From contig JAWQUS010000003.1 of NCBI GenBank assembly GCA_036365455.1, positions 5,414,001 through 5,478,000 of the forward strand: a stretch of DNA of 64,000 nucleotides, written 5' to 3'. Shown here one piece after another: positions 43,974-54,797 of the stretch; position 1 is the first letter of the stretch, and each line of letters begins with the position of its first letter. Source of the DNA: Macrosoma leucophasiata. Taxonomy: Eukaryota > Arthropoda > Insecta > Lepidoptera > Hedylidae. Under the pieces are notes generated by a model. The model was not told the DNA's origin, ran no database searches, and worked only from the letters and a program-made list of their open reading frames with translations. A program made the translations under genes and the position numbers.

Positions 43974-44263
43974 TGTTCCTTCACCCTTGTAGAGAAAAAG
44001 TAGACAGAGGAACCTTTATAGGTACATAGAAGCGTACATGCAAAACCCACGATTTACGATACATTTTGTTCCATGCAATAGGTGACGAGTTTGATAATGT
44101 GCTCGGAGAAAGCAATAGGGTGCTTTCTCCGAGCACATTATCAAACTCCGAGGGTAGCACTGTGAAATTTACGATAAATGGGATAACCTCAATATTGTAA
44201 AACCCTGGACATCGACCCAGCATAACGGTAGTGGCCAGCTAAGTTTATACTACTGAGGCAATT
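43974..44263 (-). mobile_element. Family C tRNA-headed SINE with an inserted hairpin
   Basis: It has the family blocks cttcacccttgtag, aaaacccacgatttac, cacattatcaaactccgagg and, at the minus-strand start, gcctcagtagtataaac. Within it, 44087-44114 and 44121-44148 are perfect 28-nt inverted repeats around ataggg. Other family members have only the right arm. Confidence 0.75.
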
Positions 44264-44287
44264 AAAATAAGCGTATTCAGTTAATAA

Positions 44288-44564
44288 TAATGGCAACCCA
44301 TTATACGTCCCACTGCTGAGCACGAGTCTCTCCCCTTTTTGGAGGGAGGGCTGGAGCTTGCTCCACCACGATGCTCTAATGCAGATTGGTGGAGATACGG
44401 GTTAGTGGCCAACCCGCTGTCGGATGTTTTCAAACCGATCATAAGGCCTCCGACAAGGTTTAACGACTGTTATCACCACACACCCATCACACACCCGACC
44501 GCGCCCGTAACGCTTAACCAAGTAGATCGCTTATGATCTACACCAGCCGCGGGGCCATGCGCGC
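44288..44564 (-). mobile_element. 5S rRNA-derived SINE (SINE3-like)
   Basis: It is flanked by ttcagttaataa at 44276-44287 and 44565-44576. On the minus strand: gcgcgcatggccccgcggct, gtgtagatcataagcgatct, then the gttaagcgttacgggcgcgg box-A-like stretch and gtgtgtgatgggtg (box-C-like), then a tail ending cgtataatgggttgccatta. It is inverted relative to 43545-43762. Confidence 0.85.
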
Positions 44565-44897
44565 TTCAGTTAATAAGATCATAATAATATAATAATATGT
44601 CTGATGTTGTAATATGTTGTAATTATACCTACCTACTCTAAGTAAGTTCGTAACAGACTGGAAAGGTCTATTACACATGTTCTAATTTGTCATTTATTTC
44701 ATGTCATCTTCAGATATAATGACAAGTTACGTAATTGAACAACTTTCTTACCAACAGGCACGAAATGGAACATAACAAAAAAAAACAATCGCATGTTACG
44801 CTTTACGTTTTATATCGAATATTTACGTTTTTTCTCCTCCCTCCTCCATGTAGTCTATAATAAATTTCTTAATATTTCTAGACTCATCATTATAAAC

Positions 44898-45262
44898 ATC
44901 ATTTCAGCCAAAAGACGCCCACTGTTGGACAAAACCCTCCCCCAAAAGTTGGCACCAAAAACGGTCCTGGAACACCATCGCATCATCCAGTGATTGCCCG
45001 TGACCTTCATCAGGTCGTCGGTCTACGCGTGCCTTCGCTTCCTCTGCCGGTACGCAGTTGCCACTCGAAAACTCTTCCGACCAACGGCCGTAGGTTCTTC
45101 GAGCTATGTGCCCTGCACACTTCCACTTAAGTTTCGCTATTCTGTGAACTATGTCGGCTACTTTAGTTCTCACGCGGATCCCTTCATTTCTGATTCGATA
45201 CCACAGGTTTACGCCAAACATATCGTAGATCTCTCCATTGCCCTCTGCGTGACCTTGAGCCT
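44898..45262 (-). pseudogene. RTE-type LINE reverse transcriptase, C-terminal fragment
   Basis: The frame ending at 44904 reads, on the minus strand, NLWYRIRNEGIRVRTKVADI, KLKWKCAGHIARR, YGRWSEE and a terminal VQQWASFG before TGA. This is the C-terminal signature I know from RTE-type (endonuclease/reverse transcriptase) elements in Lepidoptera. The upstream part of the polymerase is absent, so it is a 5'-truncated insertion. The roughly 110 residues present show no internal stop, suggesting moderate age. Confidence 0.85.
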
Positions 45263-46426
45263 TCTCATGGGGCTGAATGGGGGCATAATGAGCAACCAAG
45301 TTTCAGTTCAGTATGAGTGGGTATGTAATCACTGCCACACACACTGATCAAAGGCCTTCGTCTTATTAGACTACATATTTACAATTTTATTTTAATCCAG
45401 TTTTTTTTTTAAATGGTCTAATAGGCTTTGTATTAGAAAAAAGAAAAAGTATTTTTGCAAGAGCATTCGATAACGATTTGGAATAAATTATTTCAGTAAC
45501 TATATTATCAATTTTCGCAAATTCGATTATACAAATATAGATAACCATAACATTTTCATCACTTTTAAAGAAAATAAAGGAGGGGAAATGTTATCCAATA
45601 GATAGCCAATCCTTCAATCGAATTGATCTCGACCAAGATTAAAGGTAGTGCGGCGATGAAATATTTTGCAAGTTATCGATAAATTGACGAAGCGTGAACG
45701 CAATTCACAGGAAATTCATTGCTCGGGGACGGATCGTGAGCTTAGAAATAGACATCGACTTTTCGATAAACGTTTCCAATTTATTTGTATAAACAATAAT
45801 GCGGCTATTACGTTGATATACTCTATCATACGTTGCGCAGAAAATTTTATGTACTGTATTATCATAATCATATTGACCTACCTAAATCAAAATACATTTT
45901 TTTTAAATTTAACCTTGTAAGGTTCGGTAACTAGGATATGACGTGTTACTTGAGAAGGGGAGGAAAACACAGAGAGGATTTTCTGAAACTGTATATGATG
46001 TTACAGGTAAGAGCTATCTCTTCATATCCCTAACATACTACATGCAAATAAAGTTCTTGGCAGAGTAGGCACTAAATATAGAACGTCATGAATGCACCTT
46101 TTATTATAAGAGATACACCACTGTTTACTTACTCCCATTTCTTTGTATCCGAGCACCAGTTTTTCCAACTTGCAGAAAGCTTTCAGCCTAAATGAGCTGT
46201 CTTAAGATATTGTTTACAAGTTGCGTAACAAGATTATGATAAACGAGTATTATGAAGGTAACGTTGAAAAAACATATTATTATGATTAACATGAGTGACA
46301 TGACATTGTGATTGTATTCGCGTAACTTTTATATGACAATAATAAACTTAAAACCGAACTATATAAGAAACTTGGAGAAAAAATAATTGAAAAAGCCCAA
46401 TTGCACCAGAGATAAGTGATGATATA
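45263..46426. other. Intergenic DNA, nothing recognised
   Basis: No gene or shared repeat was identified. Confidence 0.35.
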
Positions 46427-46582
46427 ATATGGGGTTCTTCAAAAATGGCGTCAAAAGAGTCCTTCGGGGCCAGCAGCACGTTGGCTTGGCAACTCCCCTG
46501 GTGTTGCAAATGTTCATAGGCGACGGTGACTACATCCCATGAAGTGGCCCGTTTGCTTATCTGTCCTACCTATAAACAAAAA
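46427..46582 (+). mobile_element. Truncated 3' end of the 9.5-13.3 kb LINE family, copy 3
   Basis: tatggggttcttcaaaaatg, gcgtcaaaagagtccttcgg and gttgcaaatgttcataggcg match 13113-13205 almost base for base. It ends aagtggcccgtttgcttatc and an A-rich tail. Confidence 0.88.
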
Positions 46583-46599
46583 AATATATATCTTTAAGT

Positions 46600-46674
46600 G
46601 TGATAGCCCGGGGATCGAATTCAAGAGCTTAGCACAGCAGTAGTGGCCTAATACCACTAGACTACTGAGGTATG
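46600..46674 (-). mobile_element. Family C tRNA-like head fragment
   Basis: On the minus strand: cctcagtagtctagtggtat then ttcgatccccgggc. Only the head remains. Confidence 0.6.
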
Positions 46675-47220
46675 TACAATATACAGTGGTTCCTTTAATT
46701 TATCTGATTGTATACTCCAAATCAAAGTCAAGCGTCCTTAAATAATTTAACACAATGTTGTAATATTTAACCCCGGCTAACATTGAATTATTAATTGTAA
46801 GGGGAACACAAATAGCGAGCAATTTCTGAAATAAATAAATTATGCAATACGTATTCGAAGAACAATACGATGAGAAACCACGGCCATAACTTTACGCACC
46901 TGTTTAGCGTGGCAATAATGAACTTGCCCTAGTTCGTGATTATTTGAGACGTGAGGGAAAGTATTTCAGTGTCAAGCGGAAGCTCAAGTACAGTCCATGA
47001 GGTACACAAAAATTACAGCCATTCTTAAAAGTTTTTCTTTTTTTAGGCATGATTATCTACCTGTATGATTGTGTACATTTTGTGTATACATTTTTTTGTG
47101 TCTAAAAGTTTGTTACATTACTCATTCATTGAAAGAAATATTATTAAAATAAATTAAATATATATAAATATATATTGTTAAAATATTATTATTTTAGCAT
47201 ATTTCTTTCAATTTTCCTAT
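46675..47220. other. AT-rich DNA, nothing recognised
   Basis: No gene or repeat was identified. Confidence 0.35.
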
Positions 47221-47528
47221 ATTTTTTATGTAATTAAGGTGGAAAACAAGCATGTGGTTTATATGGATGTTAAGTGATGACTGCAGCCTCTAGACGTCTA
47301 CACAAAATCAGAAACGTCGGAATAAAAATAAACGTCAAAAACGTATATTTCTATCGAAAATAGTATCGCCTAACGATCCGGTTCAAAATGTGTGTGATGA
47401 ATGTGAAACGCGAGTGTTTTAAAAGATATATTATTACAAAATCAGAGGTCAAAATGCAGATGCGTTGCCACCCCTGAGACCTAAGTTGTTATGTTTCTGT
47501 GATAGTTATTACGGGGCTATATATGTTT
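47221..47528 (-). mobile_element. Family A SINE-like repeat split by a 124-bp insertion
   Basis: The tail part 47221-47311 (gtaattaaggtggaaaacaa, atgttaagtgatgactgcag) and the body part 47436-47528 (gaggtcaaaatgcagatgcg) are separated by foreign DNA with acaaaatcag duplicated at both edges. Confidence 0.78.
47312..47435 (+). mobile_element. 124-bp insertion of unknown origin, 10-bp target duplication
   Basis: acaaaatcag at 47302-47311 and 47436-47445 marks the insertion. From 47312 one frame stays open for 37 codons (basic start KRRNKNKRQKR, end CDECETRVF) and stops at TAA, leaving about 10 bp of tail. It could be a 5'-truncated retrocopy of an mRNA or LINE 3' end, but there is no poly-A. 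Confidence 0.6.
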
Positions 47529-47885
47529 AGACCCATTTGGAGTATTTAAGCCATTTAAATTTTGTCTGTTTTCAAGAATGTGTCATGTCAACGCTTCTTC
47601 TTGAATGCCCCTAGATATTTGATAATTTGTACCGAAACTTATAGTGCTTCGGTCTTGCGCTCGTCACTTTTTGGGACACCATGTCGATAGACGGGACCAC
47701 AACGGGACTTATAATCAAAATAGCTCTACACAATGCACAACAAAAACATAACCCATCACTTATTTAACGCGGTGTTAAGGAACTCTTCGACTATTTTTAA
47801 CTTGGGCAAGAGTAAAAAAAACTGTTCGTGATTCGATTACCTCCATTATTGAACCACGTTTACAGAAACTTGTTTTTAATAGCAT

Positions 47886-48069
47886 ACTAGCTATTGCCCG
47901 CGGCTTCGCCCGCGTGGATGTCGTTTTACAAATAACCAAGTAGGCTATGTTTTTTCTCAAAGTCAGCTCGATCTCTGTACCAAATTTCATTAAAATCGGT
48001 TCTGTCGTTTGGACGTGAAAAGGTAACAGACAGACAGAGTTACTTTCGCATTTATAATATTAGTAGGGA
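47886..48069 (+). mobile_element. RTE-type SINE or LINE 3' fragment
   Basis: It starts atactagctattgcccgcgg and cttcgcccgcgtgga, contains ccaaatttcattaaaatcgg, and ends with cagacagacagagtta, tttataatattagtaggga. This arrangement is a common arthropod RTE-linked repeat. No coding part remains. Confidence 0.7.
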
Positions 48070-48385
48070 TTATAAGGGAATAAAGAATGGTTCGATTATA
48101 TTGTAAGCAAAATATATTTGAGACCTCTTGATATTAATTCTGAATATTTTTTTTAAATAAATAACTTATATTTAAAATGCAAATTATTTTGAAATATTTT
48201 GTATATATGTTAGTAGGTGCACAGTTTTTCTTTTTGAAAATTTTGGAAATTCATGAAATTATCATCAAACACAAAAACTATAATATATACCGAAACTACT
48301 GCTATCGAGAATTGAAGTAGATAAATAAATAAATACGTACACTCATAGGTAGGTATATATAAACTATATAGGTAGGTAGGTATAA

Positions 48386-48413
48386 CCCTTTTCTTTCCAT
48401 TTTTCTTTAAAAA
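48386..48413 (+). mobile_element. Family B SINE tail scrap
   Basis: ctttccatttttctttaaaa followed by ataaaa matches the family B tail at 63011-63036. Nothing else of the element is present. Confidence 0.5.
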
Positions 48414-48420
48414 TAAAAGG

Positions 48421-48575
48421 TATAAACCTGTTTCATGGGTGCCGGCTGTACACACACATCCAGACCCAAACATTTAATTTTGAAGGCCATACAAACATTT
48501 GTTCCGGTGCGAGGATTGAACCCGCGACCCTTCGAATCAAGCGGTAGTCACACCCCGCTTGACTAACCTGGTCGT
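48421..48575 (-). mobile_element. tRNA-headed SINE related to 34640-34790
   Basis: On the minus strand: aacgaccaggttagtcaagc, ttcgaagggtcgcgggttca and atcctcgcaccgg form A- and B-box-like parts, followed by a body ending ggcacccatgaaacaggttt. The B box (gggttcaatcc) is intact. Confidence 0.62.
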
Positions 48576-48699
48576 TAATATCATCGTCATAAATAAATTC
48601 AATTTAGACGACAGATTTGAAAGTTACGCACATCCAAGATGAGAAATCAATGGTTATAATATTAACCAAAAATGAAACCGCCGAAAATAAATGAAACTG

Positions 48700-49075
48700 A
48701 AAAGCAAAAAATTGAATTTTGAGTCGGCGCCAACTCTAAAAAAGTCGAACACGTGCCGGGGGCCGTTGGGCGTCATACGCACACACACACACACACCCTA
48801 TCCAATAAATTACACAATGATCAAAATCGGACAACTCTGAAAAAAGTTATGCGTATAACCACGTTGCAATCAGGGAGCAAATAAACAATAATTCCCTATT
48901 TTTCTATCCTTTACGTTGAAATTTAGTTTTATATGGGCCCAAATTCAAGGTATGCCCTTTCCAATAAAAAAAAATATCAAAATCGGAGAACACAATTAAA
49001 AGTTATGCGTGTTCATACATAAAAAAAATGTACGCATCGACTTGAGAACCTCCTCCGTGTTTTTCGTCGGTTAAA
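48700..49075 (+). mobile_element. Dispersed repeat with gagaacctcctcc tail
   Basis: It contains an (AC)n run at 48779-48796, aatgatcaaaatcggaca, a repeated aaaagttatgcgt motif, and ends ttgagaacctcctccgtgtt and cgtcggttaaaaa. The ending matches 22200-22262. The class is undetermined. Confidence 0.5.
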
Positions 49076-49601
49076 AATGGTGCCTAAACTTCGCCTACAC
49101 ATCTATTCTCCCAAAAATATTTCATATTACCTGCTGAATCTTAAGATAAATATTATTTCAATTGTATTGAATTTTGACTGCCAGAGATAAATAAAACTAC
49201 GCAATGAAATAAAAGAAACACAAAGGATCCACCGTATCCATTCCATTTCACTTCATATAAATATAGAAATGGAATAAATTCACTAGAATGGACTCAAATA
49301 AATAGAAATATGAAATATCGAATGAAAGGAATTTTATTGATACCTTTACCTACCTTTTTGATGAAACTGATGAATAAAACAAACAAAGAAGGTTTTATTC
49401 GTACCGGAGACGTATTGTTAAGTAATAAAAATAATGATATCGAAGCATTTCCCTTATACCTATGTGTAATATGTGCATAAGATAATGTATAATGAGATAA
49501 TGAAAATGCCTTCGCTTTTCATTTGGTACATTTTTCTCATTATTAGTTATTCCTTTTTATTATCTTGTTCATAATGTAGTCAATCTGATTAACGATAGCA
49601 G
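49076..49601. other. Intergenic DNA, nothing recognised
   Basis: No gene or shared repeat was identified. Confidence 0.35.
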
Positions 49602-49757
49602 GCCACCAGTGACTGAGATAGACGGCGTAGGCACTATCACATCACCTAATCTACTGTTTACTAAATGGAAGTGTTCAGCGCCATCGTGTTCCAGTCAGGT
49701 GGGAAAGTAGCAGCCCTGTTAAGTCCTGCTTGGAACCTCAGGAGCCTTGCCACGACT
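49602..49757 (+). mobile_element. Family A, diverged 5' part
   Basis: caggccaccagtgactgaga, acggcgtaggcactatcaca and agcgccatcgtgttccagtc line up with the family A 5' half, with many changes. The tail is missing. Confidence 0.6.
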
Positions 49758-49830
49758 TTTATTTGGATTCAATTTAGGAACCGCCAAATTACATGTTTCA
49801 TTTGTTTATATGACAGCGTGTAAGAAGGAA

Positions 49831-50189
49831 GCGCGCATGGCCCGGCTGGTGCAGATCGTAAACGATCTACTCGGTTAAGCACTACGGGCGCGGTCGGGTA
49901 GTGTGATGGGTGATCGCTAGTGGCAAATTAAAGGCGCGTTTCCGTGCTTCGGAGGGCACGTTAAGGCGTCGGTCTCGGTTGCTATCGATAGATAGCAGTC
50001 GTTAAACCTTGTCGGAGGCCTTATGGGCGGTTTGAAAACATCGGACAGCGGGTTGGCCACTAACCCCAACACCTCCACCAATCCGCATTGGTGCAGCGTA
50101 GTAGGCTCCAGGCCTCCCCAAATAGGTGAGAGGCTCGTGCCCAGCAGTGGAACGTATAATGGGTTGCCATTATTATTTATTATTATTAT
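49831..50189 (+). mobile_element. 5S rRNA-derived SINE (SINE3-like), full length 359 bp
   Basis: It is flanked by taagaaggaa at 49821-49830 and 50190-50199. The head has gcagatcgtaaacgatctac, then tcggttaagcactacgggcg (5S box A region) and gtgtgatgggtgatcgctag (5S box C region). The body has tttccgtgcttcggagggca; the tail ends in gtgcccagcagtggaacgta and a short tta repeat. Box order and spacing match 5S rRNA, whose internal promoter would let RNA polymerase III transcribe it. It is the most complete of four copies. Confidence 0.88.
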
Positions 50190-50199
50190 TAAGAAGGAA

Positions 50200-51239
50200 C
50201 GAGACAAAGCAATTACCGATTCAGTTACAGTTCAGGTTCGCAATAATGGATCATGGTACGGCGGCAGGAGTAGGCTTTGCATCTACGAACATAGAATTCA
50301 TCTGTAGACTACCAGTATTTACTTGCTTGCCATTCTCCTAACAATAAAAATCATGGTATTTATTTTTTATATAGAATTAGTTGTAAAGTTTATATAACTA
50401 GGGAAACTAAAACATCAAGGCATGTAGGAAAAGCCAACATAACATACCTATACATTTTAAGCCTAGTAGTTTCAGAGATAAAGAGGGATCAATGTTCGCA
50501 TTTTAACTTTAAAACTTCAACAATTATTCATCTCATCAACTATTTTTAAAATGTGTTTTCTTTCTTTTACCTGATGTCACACAATATTAATAATTGCGAA
50601 ACTTTTTTTAATTTAGCACTCAGAAGTGATCCCAAATTCATATATTCATGTTACACGTGCTTGTCTACGACACCAATTTAATTTATGTGTACCAAAAATC
50701 AATTCAATTGATAAGCTGTGATAGATGAACAGATAGACAGACGCGTGTGTAATCCTATACAGGTTCCATTATTTTCTTTCGAGGAACAGCACCCAAAATA
50801 ATATCATAGGTACGTCAGATAGAACGCAACCTACATCGCACCCAAAATACACGAGTGCCGACAACGTAACGAATTCAAAGCTTCGTCCCGATAAATCTAC
50901 GGTTTTAATTACTACTCCATGCCCATCTATGTTCGTGTTGATGACGTTTTTGTCAATTTTACACAGAGCTCAATTTACTTGGCTTTCCATTTACATGCAA
51001 ACCTGTTTGGTATAGAAAACAGGCGTATTGTTTACGTTGATGGTCATTGAATGCGAGTTGTAGTACCAAAAAATAGAATTTTATTACTTGATTGGATGTT
51101 ATAAATATTACTAGCCTACAACAGCTTCTTCTATATGATAGTAATGATCTACATTGATTGTAAACCTATTTCAAATTCAAATCATTTATTTCAAATTGGC
51201 CTACAAGGACACTTTTGCATTGTCGTGTTTTAAGCTACC
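50200..51239. other. Intergenic DNA
   Basis: A degraded cagatagacagacgc block lies at 50720-50745. A caaattcaaatcatttattt segment near 51172 recalls retroelement poly-A edges. No gene. Confidence 0.35.
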
Positions 51240-51251
51240 TAGAGATAACTA

Positions 51252-51562
51252 CGTAACTTCACGCCTGTAATCCCCGAAGGGGTAGGCAGAGGTAAATGCA
51301 TGCATTCAATCATACATGCAAACACCCACGACTCGCCGGTTACGTTTTGGCCCATGTAACAGGTGGCGAACCTGTTGCCATCTCCGGGCACATTACCAAA
51401 CTCCGGGGTACTGGGAAACTTCCAGAAAATGGAAAAATCCCAATAGAAGCAGAGATAAGGGATTTTAAACCGTTATCTCTGATAGTCCCCGACCCGGGAA
51501 TCGAACCCAGGACCTCCAGCGTAATAGTAGTGGCCTGCTACCACTACGCTACTGAGGCAGTT
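51252..51562 (-). mobile_element. Family C tRNA-headed SINE, full length, 12-bp duplication
   Basis: It is flanked by tagagataacta at 51240-51251 and 51563-51574. The minus-strand head reads ctgcctcagtagcgtagtgg (A box) and gtcctgggttcgattcccgg (B box), about 45 bp apart; the body then runs to ccttcggggattacaggcgt. The clean boxes and duplication make it the reference copy of the family. The 89-codon open frame on the plus strand is a by-product. Confidence 0.88.
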
Positions 51563-51660
51563 TAGAGATAACTATATAACAAGAATCGGTTAAAAATGCT
51601 TCTTAATGTGCTTCATCGCTGCCGCATATTTTTGTTTTGTAACGAAAGTTAATTCACTAA

Positions 51661-51807
51661 CCCCCTTATTCATAAACGTACATTAGATACGTTTTAACTA
51701 TAGAATGCTTTGTTTTTGTTTGTTGCATTGTCAAATGTGCAGGATATAGAAAAAGACAAAGGAGAGATTAGCAACACTTTAGCTAAAATAGTTTATGAAT
51801 GGGGGGG
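51661..51807. mobile_element. MITE family M1, copy 3
   Basis: It is flanked by TAA at 51658-51660 and 51808-51810. The left end is cccccttattcataaacgta. The right end (gtttatgaatggggggg) has changes in the terminal repeat. Confidence 0.88.
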
Positions 51808-51810
51808 TAA

Positions 51811-53022
51811 GTGTTTTATGTAGTATGCAGTCCACATTGGAAGTATATTAAATTTGTAATAGGTAACATAATTAAATACATCATCCAAAGATCCGTTCCT
51901 GAAATAACACATCTGCACAAAGACACAAAATATTTAGAACAGAGAGCTACGTTGCGTCTGTTCGTATTAACACCTCGTCAAAGCTTTTTGTTGATATTTA
52001 ACTTAAATATTATTTTTACATCGCCGAGAACTTTATTATTAAATTCATAGCTATAACACACATTAACTGAAGACGATAACTATATAACTGTCGACTCCTA
52101 CACCACTACAGTTTAACGAAACATGACATGCTTTGTAAGGTTCGTAGTGGGCCTTGAAACTTTTTATAAGAGCTCTGCCACCAGATAGTGTAACAAAATT
52201 AACGGGTGCTATCTTTTACTTTCACTTCAGTGCCCGTTCATTTTAGTTATCAACCTATTTCACCGCGGCTCAGCAAATAAAAGTTAATGTCTCTAATATT
52301 TATTGAGTTTATTCTCTCGGCCTATGACCGTTACTTCTCGTTTCATGTTTAGAGAAAATAAGAAATGATACGTAACAATAATATAATAGACGTCAAGAGT
52401 CAAGGATTGTATTATTAGATTAATAGATTTAATACGAAAGCTTTGTTTGGGAAGGCTATAATAATACTATGATAATCGGCTCGCACTGGCTTCGCACGGG
52501 TGCTAATCATACTTAAATGGTATGTAATGTTCAATGTTCAAAATTAACCTAAAAAAATTATGTATTAATTGAAATTGTTAATAACTTCTTATGGTGCTAT
52601 CTTTTAATAACACAGTTATATTTAATTTTCATGACTGTCGTAGGTAAATGAATAAAAAATACTCGTAAAGGTAAAGTTTTACGTAAGAGATTTAATTAAT
52701 TTATATATAATAAATTAAACATTTCCCAACTACCGTGACCTATATTGGGATAATTAGAGAACCTCGGATATAAATCCAGATGGCCCGCTAAGCTCATTGT
52801 ATTGGAAACTTGACAAATCTCCAAAGCACTCGCCGTTTTGCTGACCTAATTTTTATATGACCTGCAATGCAGGCACTCATAGGCCTTTGTAGTTCAGGGG
52901 ATCTAGACTTAAAAGTAGCACCTATACGTTTGTTGTACAAGGACCACATGAAGGATGTAAATCTATAGAAGTGATGTTCAAATTAATTATGATTATTTTA
53001 TATAAATAAAAATGAAACTCTA
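51811..53022. other. Intergenic DNA, nothing recognised
   Basis: Only motif-free short open frames; a family A scrap (gagctctgccaccag) near 52170. Confidence 0.35.
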
Positions 53023-53168
53023 CCCCCTTATTCATAAACGTATTCTAGCTAAAGTGTTGCTAATCTCTCCTTTGTCTTTTTCTATCCTGCACATTTGACA
53101 ATGCAACTGACAAAGACAAAGCATTCTATAGCTAAAACGTATCTAATGTACATTTATGAATAAGGGGG
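53023..53168. mobile_element. MITE family M1, copy 4 (inverted)
   Basis: The ends are cccccttattcataaacgta and, inverted, cccccttattcataaatgta, with TA on each side. The interior is the complement of copies 1-3, so it is in the opposite orientation. Confidence 0.85.
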
Positions 53169-53837
53169 TAAATGTATAACTAAGCTCAAAAATCGAGCGG
53201 TAAATTAAAAAATAAATGACCATGTAAACTGTGCTTGTTAACACTGTAGAGTTAATATTATTTTGACCAAAGACCATATTATAACATTGTGGACATTCAA
53301 GTCGATCGTTGACATCGCATACTGTAACATTGTTACAGCAGTGGGTTAATATAATACTTTTGAAGCCAAGTTGAATAATTATCCGCCTAATGTTCGAGAC
53401 ATTAATTTGTAACAATGTATTTAGACTCATTCGCCGTGACATTCATTTTCTTTATGAAACATTTATATTATATACGACGCTCTATATTTAAACGTGACTA
53501 AATCTGACTTTTGAACCGCATAATGGCAATGGATTAGGTTGTTGAATTACGCGTTAAGGACAAAAAATGTACCTATTTTATAATATTATATTAGTTCTTG
53601 TTACTCGTATTGTTTTCGCATCTCCATCCCTATTATAGATCTTAGATATAGCCGTATGATTGTATTGATTAAGTTTCATTTTTTCAATACACTTCAACTT
53701 TTCATATTTTCTAACCATTTTGTGAAATATAGGTACATATTTGATAAACAGAATGTAATAAAGCTAATGCAGTTTACAATGGCGAATTATTCTGCCGAAG
53801 ATTTTTAAAGATGTAGGTGCCTATGAAAAATATAAAA

Positions 53838-54062
53838 TACTACCGGCCCGCACAACCTTCGCTCGGGTGCAATTTAAGTACTTCCTAACATAATAAAGCG
53901 GCTATAAATGAGATGTAAGCTATCCTACCGTTCAAGTTCGATCAAACTGCACCCAGTGTACAAAGATTGATTAAAATCGGTTAAGTAGTTTAGGAGTCCA
54001 TTACAGACAAACATGACGTGTAATTTATATATAAATATAAATTACCCGTCATGTATATATAT
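53838..54062 (+). mobile_element. RTE-type short element ending in a TA-rich hairpin
   Basis: It starts ctaccggcccgcacaacctt and cgctcgggtgca, contains attaaaatcggttaagtagt, and ends in acatgacgtgtaatttatat facing ataaattacccgtcatgt, an inverted repeat of about 18 bp, then a TA run. Confidence 0.55.
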
Positions 54063-54067
54063 ATATC

Positions 54068-54230
54068 TTTTATGTTATGGAAGTGGCAAACAAGTATGCA
54101 GTTCACATTGATGTTAAGTGATGACTGCAGCCTATAGACACTTACACAAAGACCAAGGTTAAAAAGCAGATGCGTTACCACTCCTGAGGCCTAAGGTGTT
54201 ATGCCTCTGTGTCGGAAATTACCGAAACAA
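54068..54230 (-). mobile_element. Family A SINE-like repeat, tail half
   Basis: gttatggaagtggcaaacaa to tgcctctgtgtcggaaatta is well kept; beyond that the homology fades. Confidence 0.75.
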
Positions 54231-54367
54231 AGCTCTCTAAACATGGTTGCACTGAATACGACAATTTAGCACGATATTGATTAGATAATGCAAATATGGC
54301 CAAGCCCTTAAGCTTGGGTATGAGTACCTTACTACCGGGAATAGTTGCATCAGAATTATTAAACTAT

Positions 54368-54458
54368 CTAGCGGTCACCCATCACACACCCGACCGCACC
54401 CTGCTTAACCGCGTAGATCGCTTACGATCTACACGAGCCGCGGGGCCATGCGCGGTTC
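54368..54458 (-). mobile_element. 5S-derived SINE, head only
   Basis: On the minus strand: gcgcatggccccgcggctcg, gtgtagatcgtaagcgatct, ggttaagcagggtgcggtcg and gtgtgatgggtgaccgctag. It stops right after the box C region, and no tail is attached. Confidence 0.8.
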
Positions 54459-54689
54459 TAATTTGAATACCTCGGTGTAATTACTAAATCAATACCGGTA
54501 TAATCGTTATTTTATGAGAACACTCAGCGAATAATTAATACAGGGTAGAAGTACTTCAACTCCAACCAATTAAGCTCCACTAAAGTTTTTAGGGTTCCGT
54601 CCGTAATAAAACGGTGCCAAAGAGTTATAATTTAAAAAAAATCTATTCATGTCCATTTTTGTGGGAAATTGGGCTCTATATTTATATTA

Positions 54690-54692
<3 letters not shown>

Positions 54693-54736
<44 letters not shown>

Positions 54737-54738
54737 TA

Positions 54739-54792
<54 letters not shown>
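54693..54792. repeat. AT microsatellite, long
   Basis: A run of (AT)n of about 100 bp with two small interruptions (ttatt and ctat). The open frames of repeated Tyr-Ile here are translations of the microsatellite. Confidence 0.95.

Positions 54793-54797
<5 letters not shown>

Noticed and set aside
49831..49930. A genuine 5S rRNA gene
   Set aside because: Only the promoter-box regions resemble 5S; the 5' part is different, and the segment is fused to a tail inside a 10-bp target duplication.
52481..52515. Start of another RTE-type repeat (ctggcttcgcacgggtgcta)
   Set aside because: Only a short match with no following body; too little to call.
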